From Austropuccinia psidii (taxonomy: Eukaryota; Basidiomycota; Pucciniomycetes; Pucciniales; Sphaerophragmiaceae): a stretch of DNA of 64,000 nucleotides. A model generated the notes under the pieces. That model did no database searches and was not told the origin of the DNA. It worked only from the letters and a program-made list of their open reading frames with translations. Positions 45,252-55,884 of this stretch are shown piece after piece (the stretch's first letter is position 1; the number at the start of each line of letters is the position of its first letter). Both the position numbers and the translations under genes were made by a program. Where the stretch lies: assembly GCA_023105745.1 (NCBI GenBank), contig JALGQZ010000001.1, forward strand, positions 65,552,937 through 65,616,936, given 5' to 3'.

Positions 45252-46607
45252 TCAGGCTTTACCCTGCTTTCTAGGGAAGCCTCTTGATGACCCGGGATTG
45301 TTCTGAGGTCTCTCGAAGCATTTTTTAATTGGGTGCTTTCCACCACAATAAGTACACAACCCCTCTTTAATCCTCCTCTCCTTTTCAGAACCGATTAATT
45401 TATTTTCCTTCTTCAGGAGAGCAGCTTGGGGCTTGTCCTTTGAGGATTGAAATTGCTTTCCCTTCTTATTCTTTTTTGCTGAGGCCTTGTTGAAGATGAG
45501 TTTTCAGGAGGCCTATATTGATTGGACCCAGTAGCAGGAGGCTTTTTCTCTTTATTGCCACCCGTTTCTTTTTGCCTCTCATGATATATTGTGTCTAATT
45601 CTAAAGTGACATCCATAACTTCTTGACAAGTGTCAAAGGTTCCAGGGTGAGAAGCCAACTTATCCAATAATCTTTATGCCAATCCTCTTCTGTAACCATG
45701 GATATAAGCTCTTTCCCCCAATCTCCAATTCTTGACATTAAGCCCCTGAAATCATCAATGTGCAAGGATACATGACCACTTTCCTTCATCCTCAAACTGT
45801 CTAACACCTGTTTAACCTTTCTGAATTCATTGGGGTCACCAAACAGAGTGAATAATTGATTTTCAAATAACTGCCAATTATTGAGGAGGTAGGAAGGATC
45901 TTCATTAGAAATATATGAGAGATAGGGTTCAATCCACTTTCCAGCTCTACCAGTGAGAAAATAAGTTGAGGAAAGAACTTTCTTCCTGTCAGAGAAAAAA
46001 TTTGCTGGGTCATTATGGAAAATTAATTGAAAGGATTGGATGAATCATCTCAATTCATGAGCTTGAGTACCATCAAAAAAATTGGGTGCCTTCATGGATG
46101 GAGTCTTGAAAGCAGGGGCTTTGGAATTGTCCCTGGGGGTAACTGCTTGAGTGAGTTGCCCCATGCATTGAATCATTTGGTCCATCATCTTGAGGAGACT
46201 TGGTTCAGTCTGAGAGACAAGAGGTTGATGAGACAGTGCTAGATTAGAGCCCTGACGCACCTCTGGAGCATTTGCCAAAGCATCTGCTGATTCAGTTTCC
46301 CCAGAATCTTCCTCTTCCACAGACTCCTCCCCCTCTTCATCTTCAACTTCTCCTATTCTTGCTCTTGCACCTTCAGACATGCCAGGGCGCCACCCAAAAG
46401 GCCATAGAAAGATCTTGATTTTCTTGATTTCATTCCCCCTCTTCTTGAGGGTGCTTCTCCTTCCATTGGCTGTCCTCTGTCCAAGTTAGCACTCAGTTGA
46501 TGAACTGATGGTGTGTGGTCAAGAGGAACCCTTTCCATAGGAGTGAGAACAGCTGGATTTCTTTGAAATCTAGTTTTCTTGGCTGGAGGGCTATGCTGAA
46601 CCGGCAT
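45252..46607 (-). pseudogene. gag: Element B Gag
   Basis: Starts at an ATG at 46607 (MPVQHSPPAKKTRF), followed by an acidic stretch (EDEEGEESVEEEDSGETESA), APAFKTPSMKAPNFFDGTQA, RAGKWIEPYLSYISNEDPSY, the capsid-like block VLDSLRMKESGHVSLHIDDF and LDKLASHPGTFDTCQEVMDV. The zinc knuckle CTYCGGKHPIKKC (C-x2-C-x4-H-x4-C, complete) is near 45325-45365. At least four frame changes split it. I recognise the family as an abundant A. psidii Gag. Confidence 0.8.
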
Positions 46608-47313
46608 TATGAAAAATTAGAATAATAAATTGAAGGTATTAAAGCAGAAATCAAAGCTTGGCCAAATCAGTCACAATCAAATCTTGATGAATCCTGAGGA
46701 ACCAATCAACAGTCTTGAGGTGAAATCAAATTCAATCAACAATCAAGCAACCAATTCAACCAATATCAAGAATCAATTCAAATTCAAATATCAATAATCT
46801 TGAGTAAATTGATAATTAATCAATAAGTGTTTTCAATATGAAAATCAAATTCTTGAGGGATCAATCAGTCAAATCAATATCTTCAGGAATCAGTTCAATG
46901 TCTTTATCAGTCAAAATAAATTCTTGAGGATCAATCAAATATCTTGAGAATTCAGAGTCAATCAGTCCAATCCAAATAAAATCCTGAATTGCTTAATCAA
47001 TAAACCAAATGAATCCCAATGAATAATACAATCAATCAACCAATCAATAACCCCTGATAAAAGCAGAATATGAAGACAAAAAAGCTCAAATTGAAATATA
47101 AAAAATGAAATGAAATGAGATGGTCAGCAATGATTAAGAAAAATAGGGAGAATTAATTTTCATATGAATGAAATGAATAAGATGAAACTTTATGAGAGAA
47201 AAAATCATAATTGTCAAAGAATCATAAAGTCATAAAAAATCATAATTGATGAATAAGAGAAATGAATTTAAATGAATGAAATGAAAGAATCAAATATGAG
47301 TTAATTAATTTAA
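46608..47313 (-). other. Element B leader, AATCAATC-rich
   Basis: A 706-nt untranslated leader between 5' LTR and Gag. The plus strand is dominated by AATCAA/TCAATC words and recurring CTTGAG, giving a low-complexity leader. Start of Gag at 46607. Confidence 0.6.
47299..47313 (-). promoter_or_regulatory. Element B candidate self-priming site
   Basis: Directly against the LTR end, the minus strand reads TTAAATTAATTAACT and shows no TGG-starting tRNA primer site. This is complementary to a segment within the LTR (47677-47691 here, 13 of 15; 52696-52710 in copy C, 14 of 15). Confidence 0.5.
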
Positions 47314-48058
47314 TGTCACAGGGGGTCTTCCAAGTGAAGAGGGCCTGGAACTCAGTAAACGGGGACTCACTTATGGAGGGCTCAAGGATATGATGAAGAG
47401 GAATACACTTAATAGTGTTAAGAGATGGATTACTAATAGAAGAAATTTAAGAAAAGCAGCAAGAAAAGAATAAGAGTAAGAGATAGAAGAGCCAACCACA
47501 AACAAGTCCAAGTCCACTGTTTCAACATGTCAGAATGAAAAGAGAGGGGTTAATAAGGATATGGCCACCCAGCTCATACTGTAAAGGCAAAGAAAGAAAA
47601 TGCAAAGACTAACTTAATATTAAATAAATATAATACCCAAAATAAGGATAAGAATATTGATAAAGTAACAAATAAACTAAATTAAATAACTGAGGAAAAT
47701 TCCCCAGGGGGGAGAAAGAGGGGCTGGTATATGTGAGAATCGCCAGCCCTGATCCAGAGAGAGAATTTCCATGAGAGGATTTGATGATTGAATTGAGTCT
47801 GGCCAATACAGGTCCTGTACAAGAGGAGTAGTGGTATTGAGTGATCATACAGTTTGGAAATGGTGTATCCAAGCTGTATTGGCTAATTCCAACCTGTACA
47901 AGTATTGACAGGCTGTATTGATGAAACAGACTGTATGCATGTTTCAGAAAGAAAGATTGCTGAAACTGAATGCTGATGCAAATAGTGTATCTTCTGATTT
48001 GAGGTGTTTGAGTGGGTGTGTTAATGAATACCCTCACCCCTGGTGAATGGTTGTTACA
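47314..48058 (-). mobile_element. Element B 5' LTR
   Basis: 745 bp. In element orientation it starts TGTAACAACC and ends CTGTGACA. It contains a TATA-like CATATACC and a pyrimidine run about 20-45 nt before the segment complementary to the candidate primer site, so transcription may start near 47690. Confidence 0.9.
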
Positions 48059-48063
48059 GATGT

Positions 48064-48689
48064 GTTCTACACAATGGTACCTCATTCAATATGGAAAACA
48101 TTAAATATGGCAAGCTTATGCCATGTACAAGATTTTTTCTACATATGTATGGAGCTTGTTTGCCCCATAACCTTTTTTCTACATGAGATATGGAGAAATT
48201 GATGGCACAAGAAGATATTCCTGATTTTTCACTTTTCAAAGAGACCCCAATTTAGGTATCTCACACTAAAGCTGTAGAAGTTAGACGGGAGGTGAATATT
48301 TTATTCACCCTTATTTGAACGTATTTTGGCCATAACTCCTGTAGACCTGGTGCTAGCTCAATTTGGCTAGTACCATTGGATAGAACTGACTTGGAAATTC
48401 AATTTGAATACCCATTTGAGGGGGTTAAGCCTATTCCTCTAGATTTCAGATTAGTGGTGAAAAATAAGGTTCATGCTCAGCAACAACTTTGATCAGGAAT
48501 AGCTTTGTTACTCCTTGTCCTATGATGGTGCTACTTGTATACTTGGAAAGTGGTGGGTCTCCCCTTTCTTTTGATACATTTTGAGCTCATTTGGCTTGGC
48601 TCCATGCTTTGGTGGTAGCTTGGCTTTACCATTGGTTTATGGTATTTGGCTGTCATGCTTGTGCTCTGGTTTTGAGTCACAGGCTGACA
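48064..48689 (-). mobile_element. Family A2 5' LTR, second part
   Basis: Continues the LTR cut at 35196 and ends CAGGCTGACA at 48689. Together the parts make 1,419 bp, against 1,422 for the shared LTR. Confidence 0.9.
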
Positions 48690-49362
48690 AAGCAGTTCAA
48701 AAATTATGCTTTATACAGAAAGACATCATGAAAACAGATGTATGCAAGATTCTTTCAAATATGCAAAAGAAAGATGGGAAAAAATTTATCAGCCACATTA
48801 TTTTGAAGTTGGAGAGTTGGTATTAGTATTAACTCTCAAGTTGAATAAAATGGAAGGGCCAAGTAAATTGAAAGATTCCTTTGCGGGACCCTTCATGATC
48901 AAACCATTTCATGGTCCTAATACTGTGCACCTAGAATCCACAGGTAACTTAATTGAAAACACCCAATGTTCCCTCTAAGTCTGACAAGCTCTTACATCTC
49001 AAGCAATAAATAATAATTCTCCTCAAAAAAAAACCATCACTTTAAATTACCCCTCTACACGAGGTAGAAGAAAAGAGAATTTAAAAGTCCTTAAAGAAAG
49101 GAGGACAAGAAACAAAAAAGAAATGAAATACCTTTTATGGTATACAAACCCACCTCAAGAAGATTAATGGCTACTTAAGAAAGATATAACTAATTCTGAC
49201 CAGTTATTACAAAGTGTTAGACATGAAAGAAAATGTAAAGGATGGAAAATTTGAGCATTGTTGAGCTTCAATACAAAAAAATCTATTGAAGAGGTAGGAC
49301 TGTGGATGGTACCCTAATGGACTATATCAGATTGTGGTAAAATATTTTTTGGTGGTAGGAAA
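48690..49362 (+). pseudogene. pol: Family D remnant (D2): integrase C-terminus, chromodomain and PPT
   Basis: Plus-strand frame with KYAKERWEKIYQPHYFEVGE and LKDSFAGPFMIKPFHGPNTV, homologous to 62200-62450 of element D1, then chromodomain remnants (KYLLWYTNPPQED, LLQSVRHERK) in another frame. It ends in the polypurine tract ATTTTTTGGTGGTAGGAAA (49344-49362) directly before a family D LTR. The left side is cut by the family A LTR. Confidence 0.75.
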
Positions 49363-50940
49363 TGTGAGCTTTTGAGATATGACCGAATATACAAACAGGT
49401 GACAAAAAAACTTTACAACACTTATTTTAATAATAAGAGTTGAAATCAGTATCTCAAAATAGAAAGAAGAAAGCCATGATTAACTCTGAAGCCAATTCAA
49501 AAATGTGTTAAATAAATTTCATCATTGGATTCCCCATGAAGAACTACACATATATCATTTTTAGTTGATATCTGTGAAGTCAATATGTACTGAGATGACC
49601 TGAATATATGAACTTTTATGATAATTGCATATATTAATGGTTTTTAGCTCATATATTTTCAAGTATGCATTATAAATAGTTGAAGAAAGTATAAATTTAC
49701 CACATAATTACTGTAACAATACAGATATAAGCTTTTTTTGACAACCTAAAAGCAAGGTTATGACATAAAAGGGTTTATTGAGCAAAATAGCAACAGCAGT
49801 TGACAACTTTGTTGTGAAAGTGGTCCAAGCTTACAAAAGTAGATATTAAGATTCTACTAGCTCCTATGTAAATAATAATGCAATTTGTATCACTACACTC
49901 AAGGTATAACTCCTTGAAATCATGGTTTGAAGTCCAAAATAGTAAATTTTGACAGAAAAGATGAGTTACCAGGAAAAACATCGAAAATAGAGTTTTGATT
50001 ATTTAATAAAATTATCTTGGAAGCATAGTGAGGACATTCCAAGATATCAGAAATCACTCTATGATTGACTTGAGTATGTATAACTCAAAATCTATTAATG
50101 ATCAAAATTTAAGCTTAAAAATGATCTTTAATGATCACTCACTGTAATCTTATTTTAAGCTTAACAGCTATACAAGTGATAAAACTGATTAATGATATCA
50201 AACTATTATTGATTATAATGAAATAAAAGAAGTTTGACCCTCTTCCAAGCATATGATGCCAGCAGAATTTGAGTTATAGTGATAGCTCTAAATAATGGCT
50301 TAATATTGAGAGAAGGTGGCTTAATGATGCTTTTATCAGAAATAAACCTTCAAATAATGATGGATTGCAGTGGATAATATCATTCCACATGTACTAGAAG
50401 CCTATTTTAATCTATGGGGAAGAAGTTTACTAAATATAGAGCTCTTTTTACTCTATTTCCCCCTTGGATGCAACAAAAATACCAACAATATCAAGTCCAA
50501 AGCTGATAAATGTATTATGTTTATATAATTAGAATATATAATCAAAGAATCAAGTACATATTTATATTAATAATCAATTTTTATGTGATTAAACTATTAT
50601 TTGAATTGTTTTTGTTAAATTTTCCTCTAAATCCTCAATTCCACATAAAATGAAAAATATTTGTAATTCTCTATATTTTTTCATTGTAAATACAATTTAT
50701 TCAAATTTTATATACATTATTTGGCCTAAAATAGTTCAAAATTATTAAATTAAATGTTAAAATTAGCTTATATTTCTCTTCATTATTTTTCTGAATAATC
50801 CTTTATTAACATAAATAGTATTCGTATTAATATATAACCTGAATATTAGTAATATTCTTGCTATAATTTTTTTTATTAATAAATACAAATTTCTCACACA
50901 TTTGTTATTTGTTTTTAACAAAAATAAATTTCAATAAATA
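49363..50940 (+). mobile_element. Diverged family D 3' LTR of D2
   Basis: Begins TGTGAGCT right after the polypurine tract. It is strongly diverged but shares points with the 35949-37873 LTR (for example CCTCAATTCCACATAAAAT against CCACAATTCCACGTCAAAT). The right end is uncertain because no clear CTTACA terminus is seen before the MULE remnant. Confidence 0.55.
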
Positions 50941-51457
50941 TAGGGTATTGGTAAAGACATTTAACGGGTGCCCTGGGTTCATTTTGAATTAAAAATGAAA
51001 CACAACCATGGATGTGTTGGGCCAAAAAAATCCCAAAAAAGGGTTTTCCCCCCAAAACCTCTCTGACTCTCAATTGTTCCAGATTTTTTCGCCCAGCCCC
51101 CCCCAAATAATCCACATTATTCCCCCCAAACAATTTTTTTTGAAAAACAGCATTACCAAAGCTATTTTGCCAAGCTTTTCACACTTTTATTTCTTTTTGC
51201 CCCCAAAGACTGCATTTTCCACCACAACAAACTGCTTTCAAGCCTTTAAATTCTCAATTTTTTACGTTCCCTCACCCATTACTCCCACATTTAAACCACT
51301 TTTTTCACTCTTAACCACTTCTTTTAATTTTTCATACCCTTTTTGACTTCTTTTTAAACTTTCAAAAGGTTCTTACCCCATTTCAAATCCCCAAATCCCC
51401 CTGTTTTCAAATTTATACATCTTTTTCACTCAAAAATTCTTGAACCCCCCTGGGGGT

Positions 51458-52110
51458 GAGTTTAAGACCCTTGAGCTTCTTTTTCAGCATGTATATAATG
51501 TTTCCAGGGCTTAGGGGTATGCTATGTCCACCTTGAGGTCCAATATGACCAACATTCAAATTGAAATAGGTTGTGACAGGTCTGTGACCCCAAATGCCAA
51601 CAAAAACCCCTCCAAAACAGTCACTTCAAGAAAGATTGACTGTCCTTTTAGACATTATGCCAGAGTGTATGCCAAGAGTACCACTTGGACTCTTAAAGTC
51701 AAAAATCCTGAAAATAGCCATGATACCACTGAAAATATCATGGCACATCCTGCTTTCAGGAAATTAAATGAGCAATAAACATCCAAATTCCTCAAATGTG
51801 TGAATCACTGCTTCTGCCAAGGCAAATTCAGGCCCAATTATTGAGCCAGAGGGAGTATGACAGGTCTGTAATCCCCCACAACATTTACAACCAAGTCAAG
51901 AAGATCAAGAAAGACAAACTGCAAGGCAGAAGGCCCAATGATTCTCTTATTGAAACTCTCAAAGAAGAAACTTTTTTTTGGTCCTCTGCAAGGGGTTCTG
52001 AGGGACTCATTACCTCCTTGTTTTTTACTCACCCCTCACCATAAAACTCCTTCATGGATTTCCTCATGTCATTCTTATTAATTGTACTTATAAAACCAAT
52101 AAGTAAAGCT
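51458..52110 (+). pseudogene. MULE transposase N-terminal half (FAR1-type)
   Basis: FKTLELLFQHVYNVSRA precedes MSTLRSNMTNIQIEIGCDRS and the FAR1/WRKY-GCM-like DNA-binding block KIDCPFRHYARVYAKSTTWT and VKNPENSHDTTENIMAHPAF. It continues with SLLLPRQIQAQLLSQREYD, IYNQVKKIKKDKLQGRRPND and SSARGSEGLITSLFFTHP. In a shifted frame follows IKLLHGFPHVILINCTYKTN, the start of the MULE DDE domain with the first catalytic Asp (D-C-T-Y) replaced by Asn. Coding similarity then stops at about 52108, so the rest of the transposase is deleted. MULE transposases move DNA elements by cut and paste. Confidence 0.7.
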
Positions 52111-52335
52111 TTCCCAGGTTGATATTTAGATACACCATCAAGGCCATCAATGTCAAGGGTGATGGAAACTGTGGTTATAGAGCAGTATCCCACTACATTT
52201 ACAATACTAAAGAGCAATGGGCTGATGTCAGAGGTGACTTGGTTGAATACATTCAAAAAACGCAAGACATTTATGAGGCCATGAATGCTTTAATGACCTC
52301 AGTATCCTCTTATATGGAAAGAATTGAATGGTATG
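52111..52335 (+). pseudogene. OTU-like cysteine protease domain, N-terminal part
   Basis: INVKGDGNCGYRAVSHYIYN contains the OTU active-site motif D-G-N-C with the catalytic Asp and Cys, followed by WADVRGDLVEYIQKTQDIYE and SVSSYMERIEWYV. The domain is cut after about 70 residues by the LTR at 52336, losing the catalytic His. OTU domains fused to MULE transposases are known (KAONASHI-type); here the join lacks the transposase core. Confidence 0.75.
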
Positions 52336-53096
52336 TGTCAGAGGGGCTCTTCTAAGTGAAGAGGTCCTGGAACTCAGTAAATGGTGTTCATTGCAGAGGG
52401 CTCAAAGGATGAGAAAGGGCAAAAAACTAAAGAGTGTAATGAGAGTAATTATTGCTAAGAAATTCCAATATCAGAGAAGCACCAACAAGAATAAGAGGAA
52501 GAGACAGAAGAACTAACCACAAGCAAGTCCAAGTCCACTGTTTCAACCTGTAAGAAGGAAAGAGGAGGGTTAATAAGGATATGGCCACCACACCTCATAC
52601 TGAACAGGTGGGAGAAAAATGCAAAGACTAACTTAATTCCAATAACTATAATAACAAAAAATAAGAGTAAGAATAATTATAAAATAATAAATCAACTAAA
52701 TTAATTAACTGGGGAAATGTCCTCAGGGGAGAGAAAGAGGGGCTGGTATATGTGAGAATCACAAGCCCTGATCCAGACAGAGAGTTTTCATGAGATGGAT
52801 TGATTATTGAGTTGAATCTGGCCAATACAGGTCCTGTACAAACTGTAAAGGATATGTACAGGAGGAGTGGTAGTGTTGAGTGATCATACAGTTTCAGGAG
52901 GGTCTATCCAATCTGTATTGGGTAATTCCAACCTGTACCAGTATTTACAGGCTGTATTGATTCACCAGATGGTATGCATTTTTTAGCAAGCAAGATTACT
53001 GAAACTGATTGCTGATACACACAGTGTATTCCTGGTTTGAGGTGTTTGAGTAGGTGTAAGATTGAATACCCTTACCCCTGACTAGTGGTTGTTAGG
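52336..53096 (-). mobile_element. Copy C 3' LTR
   Basis: 761 bp, starting TGTCAGAGGGGC on the plus strand and ending TTGTTAGG, where CA has mutated to GG. Contains the segment CTAAATTAATTAACT (52696-52710), the best match to B's candidate priming site. Confidence 0.85.
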
Positions 53097-53110
53097 GTAT
53101 CCCCCTCTTG
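53097..53110 (-). promoter_or_regulatory. Copy C polypurine tract
   Basis: The minus strand reads CAAGAGGGGGATAC and abuts the 3' LTR. This is the intact form of the tract split in element B. Confidence 0.75.
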
Positions 53111-53971
53111 AAACTGGTGGGCTCCTGAACACAATAATACCCTGCCACTGTTGCGTGGCAGCACAAAATCCCCAAATTTTTTTCTAAAAATCTTCTTTTG
53201 ATTTTTCTTTGCCTCTTGACCATTATTCTGAAAATCCTCTCCTCTCTTCATTACCTTTGATTATCTGTCTTCTCCCCTTCTTTCAATCTTGAGTAAGTTT
53301 TTCAATCTTCGAATTATACTCTTCTGAATTTCAATCAATAACTCCTTTAAAGACATGACCCTTGGGTTGTATCCCAAAACTAAGGTCTTAGAGCTCTTCA
53401 CCTCAAAAAATGATTAATAATGGTGATATGAACATATGTACCCATTATTGACTGGGCAGTTGTTCCTCTTGGCTCCTCTTCACCTTTATTGGCCTCTGGA
53501 ATCATCCAAGGAGGGGGCTTGTTCCCATTGTCCTTGAAATTTGGCCTGAAATTTGGTTTTTTGGCCATTATAAACCCTGGCTATTTCCATGGCCCCTTTT
53601 GTTGGAATGGTGATCAGGGGCCTTTTGGGTCATTTGAGGTCCTATGGGTTTTTGGGTCTTTGGCTTTTCCTAGGGTCCATGGTCCATGGGGGTTACCAGA
53701 GCCCCCCAGGGCCAAAAAACGCCCATATGGCAGAATTCCAGGGGGTCCATGGGACCATGACTTCACCTTCATGGCCTGGGCCCATTGAGAGGGTCTAGGG
53801 CCATGGACTCTGACCTTCCCCAATATTTCAGGGAAGGTCTTGGGTGATTGATCGGGGCCCAAATTGAGGGGCCATAACTGGCTTCTGGGCCATCTTCATT
53901 CATTAATCTTCAGGATTGGAGTGAAGTATTCTGACGCACTGAATTCTTCTGCCTGAAAAATTTCTATAGAC
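53111..53971 (+). other. Upstream region of copy C antisense gene
   Basis: Collinear with 37891-39639 of B once B's inserted LTR is removed. It contains GGG/CCC-rich segments (53690-53800) producing overlapping open frames on both strands that are not conserved proteins. It presumably holds the promoter of the antisense gene. Confidence 0.5.
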
Positions 53972-55179
53972 ATGAGTTCCAAACTAACTGAACTCACTGA
54001 ATTTTCCCCTTCTGAGCCACCATCTGTTCTTTGTGGTTTTGGCATCCTCAACCAGTTGGCTTCACCCTGGTCAATGGCTTCATCTGGGCACTTTGATCCT
54101 GGCCAAACCTATGATGGCTACAAGGCCATTGAAGTTGTTGATCCTACTTTTACTGAATGTTTGGCCAAGGGAAAAGATTGCTTTCAGCACTCCAACCTCA
54201 AACCTTCAAAGCTTCACTTCTTCTTTGTTGGGAAGAAACCATGCCGTCATCGTGGGTCAGACGCTTCCAACCTCAGAAGGATTGCCCTTTTGGGAAGGAG
54301 ATCCCAGTTTCTGAGGTCCCAACTCCTGATGCTACTTCAGGCTGTTGTGATTGTGAGTCAAACGAACTTCTTGATTGAATTGGATACTGATATCTTGAAT
54401 TAGTGACTGGTTCTAGGCAGAGGGATGTGGCAAGATGGACCAATGTTGGAAGGTCCATTCCAGTTGGTGGTAGGCCAATCTACTCCAGTTAAGCAGTCCC
54501 AATTTCCAGCATCAACACTGATGGAGTAGTCAAAATAATAAAAGGAATTGCCAATTCCCCACCTGATGCGGATGCTGAAAGCAGTTATGAATTGGATGGA
54601 GAAGAAGTTGAGGTGGTTAATAATCCAGTTGGCCAAAAATCCAGCACTTCTCCTTCTCAGCCTCCTGCCAAAAGGTTCCAAAGCCACCTGATTCCAAGTA
54701 CCCCTAGAAACTTCCAAAAAAATCTTTCTTCCACTCCTACTTTCCTTCCTCATCCTTCACCAAGTTCTTCCCACACCAGGCCTGCCATAAATACAGCAGT
54801 AAGACCATCCCCCATTCAACAGTCCAGAGCCTCACCCATAGTCACGTCTCAAAAACTCCAACCTGAGGCCAGCTCCAGTAGAAGAAGAGAAGAGCTTTCA
54901 CCTTTACTGTTTCCTGCCACCCAAGTATTTCAGCAAAGGGATTGTTGGCCTATCCAAGTTACCAGAGAAGATCCAAATACCACAAGTGAAAACAAAGATG
55001 CTGTGGTCAGGTTGTTTAGGAGAGCTGATAGAAATAGTAAGAAGGTGATTATGTATGCTTATGATAGAACAATCCGTGGTACTGCTTCTGAAGAGGTGGA
55101 TCAAACATTTGGCCGGTATAAAGATTAATTGAGCAATGATTTCCAAAGCGCTTTTGATCATATGGGTAGAGATAACTAG
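53972..55179 (+). pseudogene. Copy C antisense gene: Zn2Cys6-like protein, decayed
   Basis: The ATG at 53972 gives MSSKLTELTEFSPSE. The exon ends at 54352, and an intron 54353-54403 (GTGAGT..TTAG) sits at the same place as in B. The second exon resumes TGSRQRDVARW and ends at TAG 55177-55179. Of the six zinc-cluster cysteines, positions 60, 81 and 84 are now Phe, Leu and Phe, so metal binding is lost. A frameshift near residue 106 and stops near 54490, 54520 and 55128 add to the damage. The C-terminal block (54592-55128, e.g. ASSSRRREELSPLLFPATQV, DCWPIQVTREDPN, VIMYAYDRTIRGTASEE) remains well conserved with B. Confidence 0.75.
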
Positions 55180-55884
55180 TTTCCTTCTCCTTGTTTGTGT
55201 TTGGTTTGGATTCTATCCCCACTCCTGCAACTACTAAAAAATAAAAAATAAAAATAAATGGAACCTCCCAATACATGGTATGGGAGGGGATACTACTGAT
55301 TTAAAGATAAAAGAAATAAAATGCAATATAAAAGTCAAGCAAAAGAAAGAAAAAAAGCGACAAAAAGAGAGTAAAAAAAGAAATACAGAAATTCCAAGGT
55401 TTGTCCTTCTTGTGGTGAGTTTCTTGATTTTGGCGAAGAAATGTCTGAAAGATGAAAACAAAGCATTTAATTCTCACAGAGTGGCCAAGGTAATGTTTTA
55501 CAAGAAGTGGAATCCTCAGGGATGCATACCAGGAGATGAAACTTACTTTCATAACTCCCACTCCCCACCAAGGACTATAAAAGGATAAAATTTCCATGCT
55601 TGACTTTGAAGTGAAGAATTTCTTGAATAAATATGACTGGCATAAGCTGGAAAGGAATAAAAAATAGAAAGAAAAAGGAATTTAGCCATATCTTGGAGAA
55701 AGGTCCAAATTTGAGGGTATTGATGTTGCAAGGCCTTCTGAATCTGCCCAAAGAATTGACAAGTGCTCAAAAAGTGGCCAAGGTGATTATTAAAACAACA
55801 TTTGGGTAGAGTGCCCCCTTAAAGCTGCATTGCAGGAGAGGAACTTACTTTCACAAAATCAAATCCCCACCAAGCACCATAAAA
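55180..55884. other. Spacer between copy C antisense gene and pol
   Basis: Collinear with 40853-41532 of B. It includes the CCTCCCA/TGGGAGG stem at 55264-55287 and a purine-rich plus-strand stretch. Confidence 0.5.

Larger units (their letters stand above)
35197..48058 (-). mobile_element. Full-length chromovirus element B with target duplication
   Basis: 12.86 kb including two later insertions. 745-bp LTRs lie at 35197-35941 (3') and 47314-48058 (5'), both bounded TGTCACAG...TTGTTACA on the plus strand and differing by perhaps 5-8% by eye. The element is flanked by the 5-bp duplication GATGT (35192-35196 and 48059-48063) and sits inside a family A LTR. Minus-strand gag and pol end in a chromodomain. 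A separate plus-strand gene lies between pol and the 3' LTR. Chromodomain-bearing Gypsy elements target heterochromatin marks. Confidence 0.9.
50941..52335 (+). mobile_element. MULE (Mutator-like) transposon remnant with OTU domain
   Basis: The candidate terminus GGGTATTGGTAAAGACATTT at 50941 is followed by a pyrimidine-rich leader, a truncated transposase gene and an OTU protease segment, all on the plus strand. It is cut at 52335 by chromovirus copy C. The other terminus is not in the window beyond that insertion, as far as I can see. Confidence 0.6.

Noticed and set aside
51008..51346. Plus-strand frame of 112 residues rich in Phe/Pro/Ser
   Set aside because: Lies in the pyrimidine-rich leader between the MULE terminus and transposase; composition explains it.
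53489..53862. Open frames upstream of the copy C antisense gene
   Set aside because: Gly/Pro/Trp-rich translations of a GGG/CCC-rich leader, present on both strands at once.
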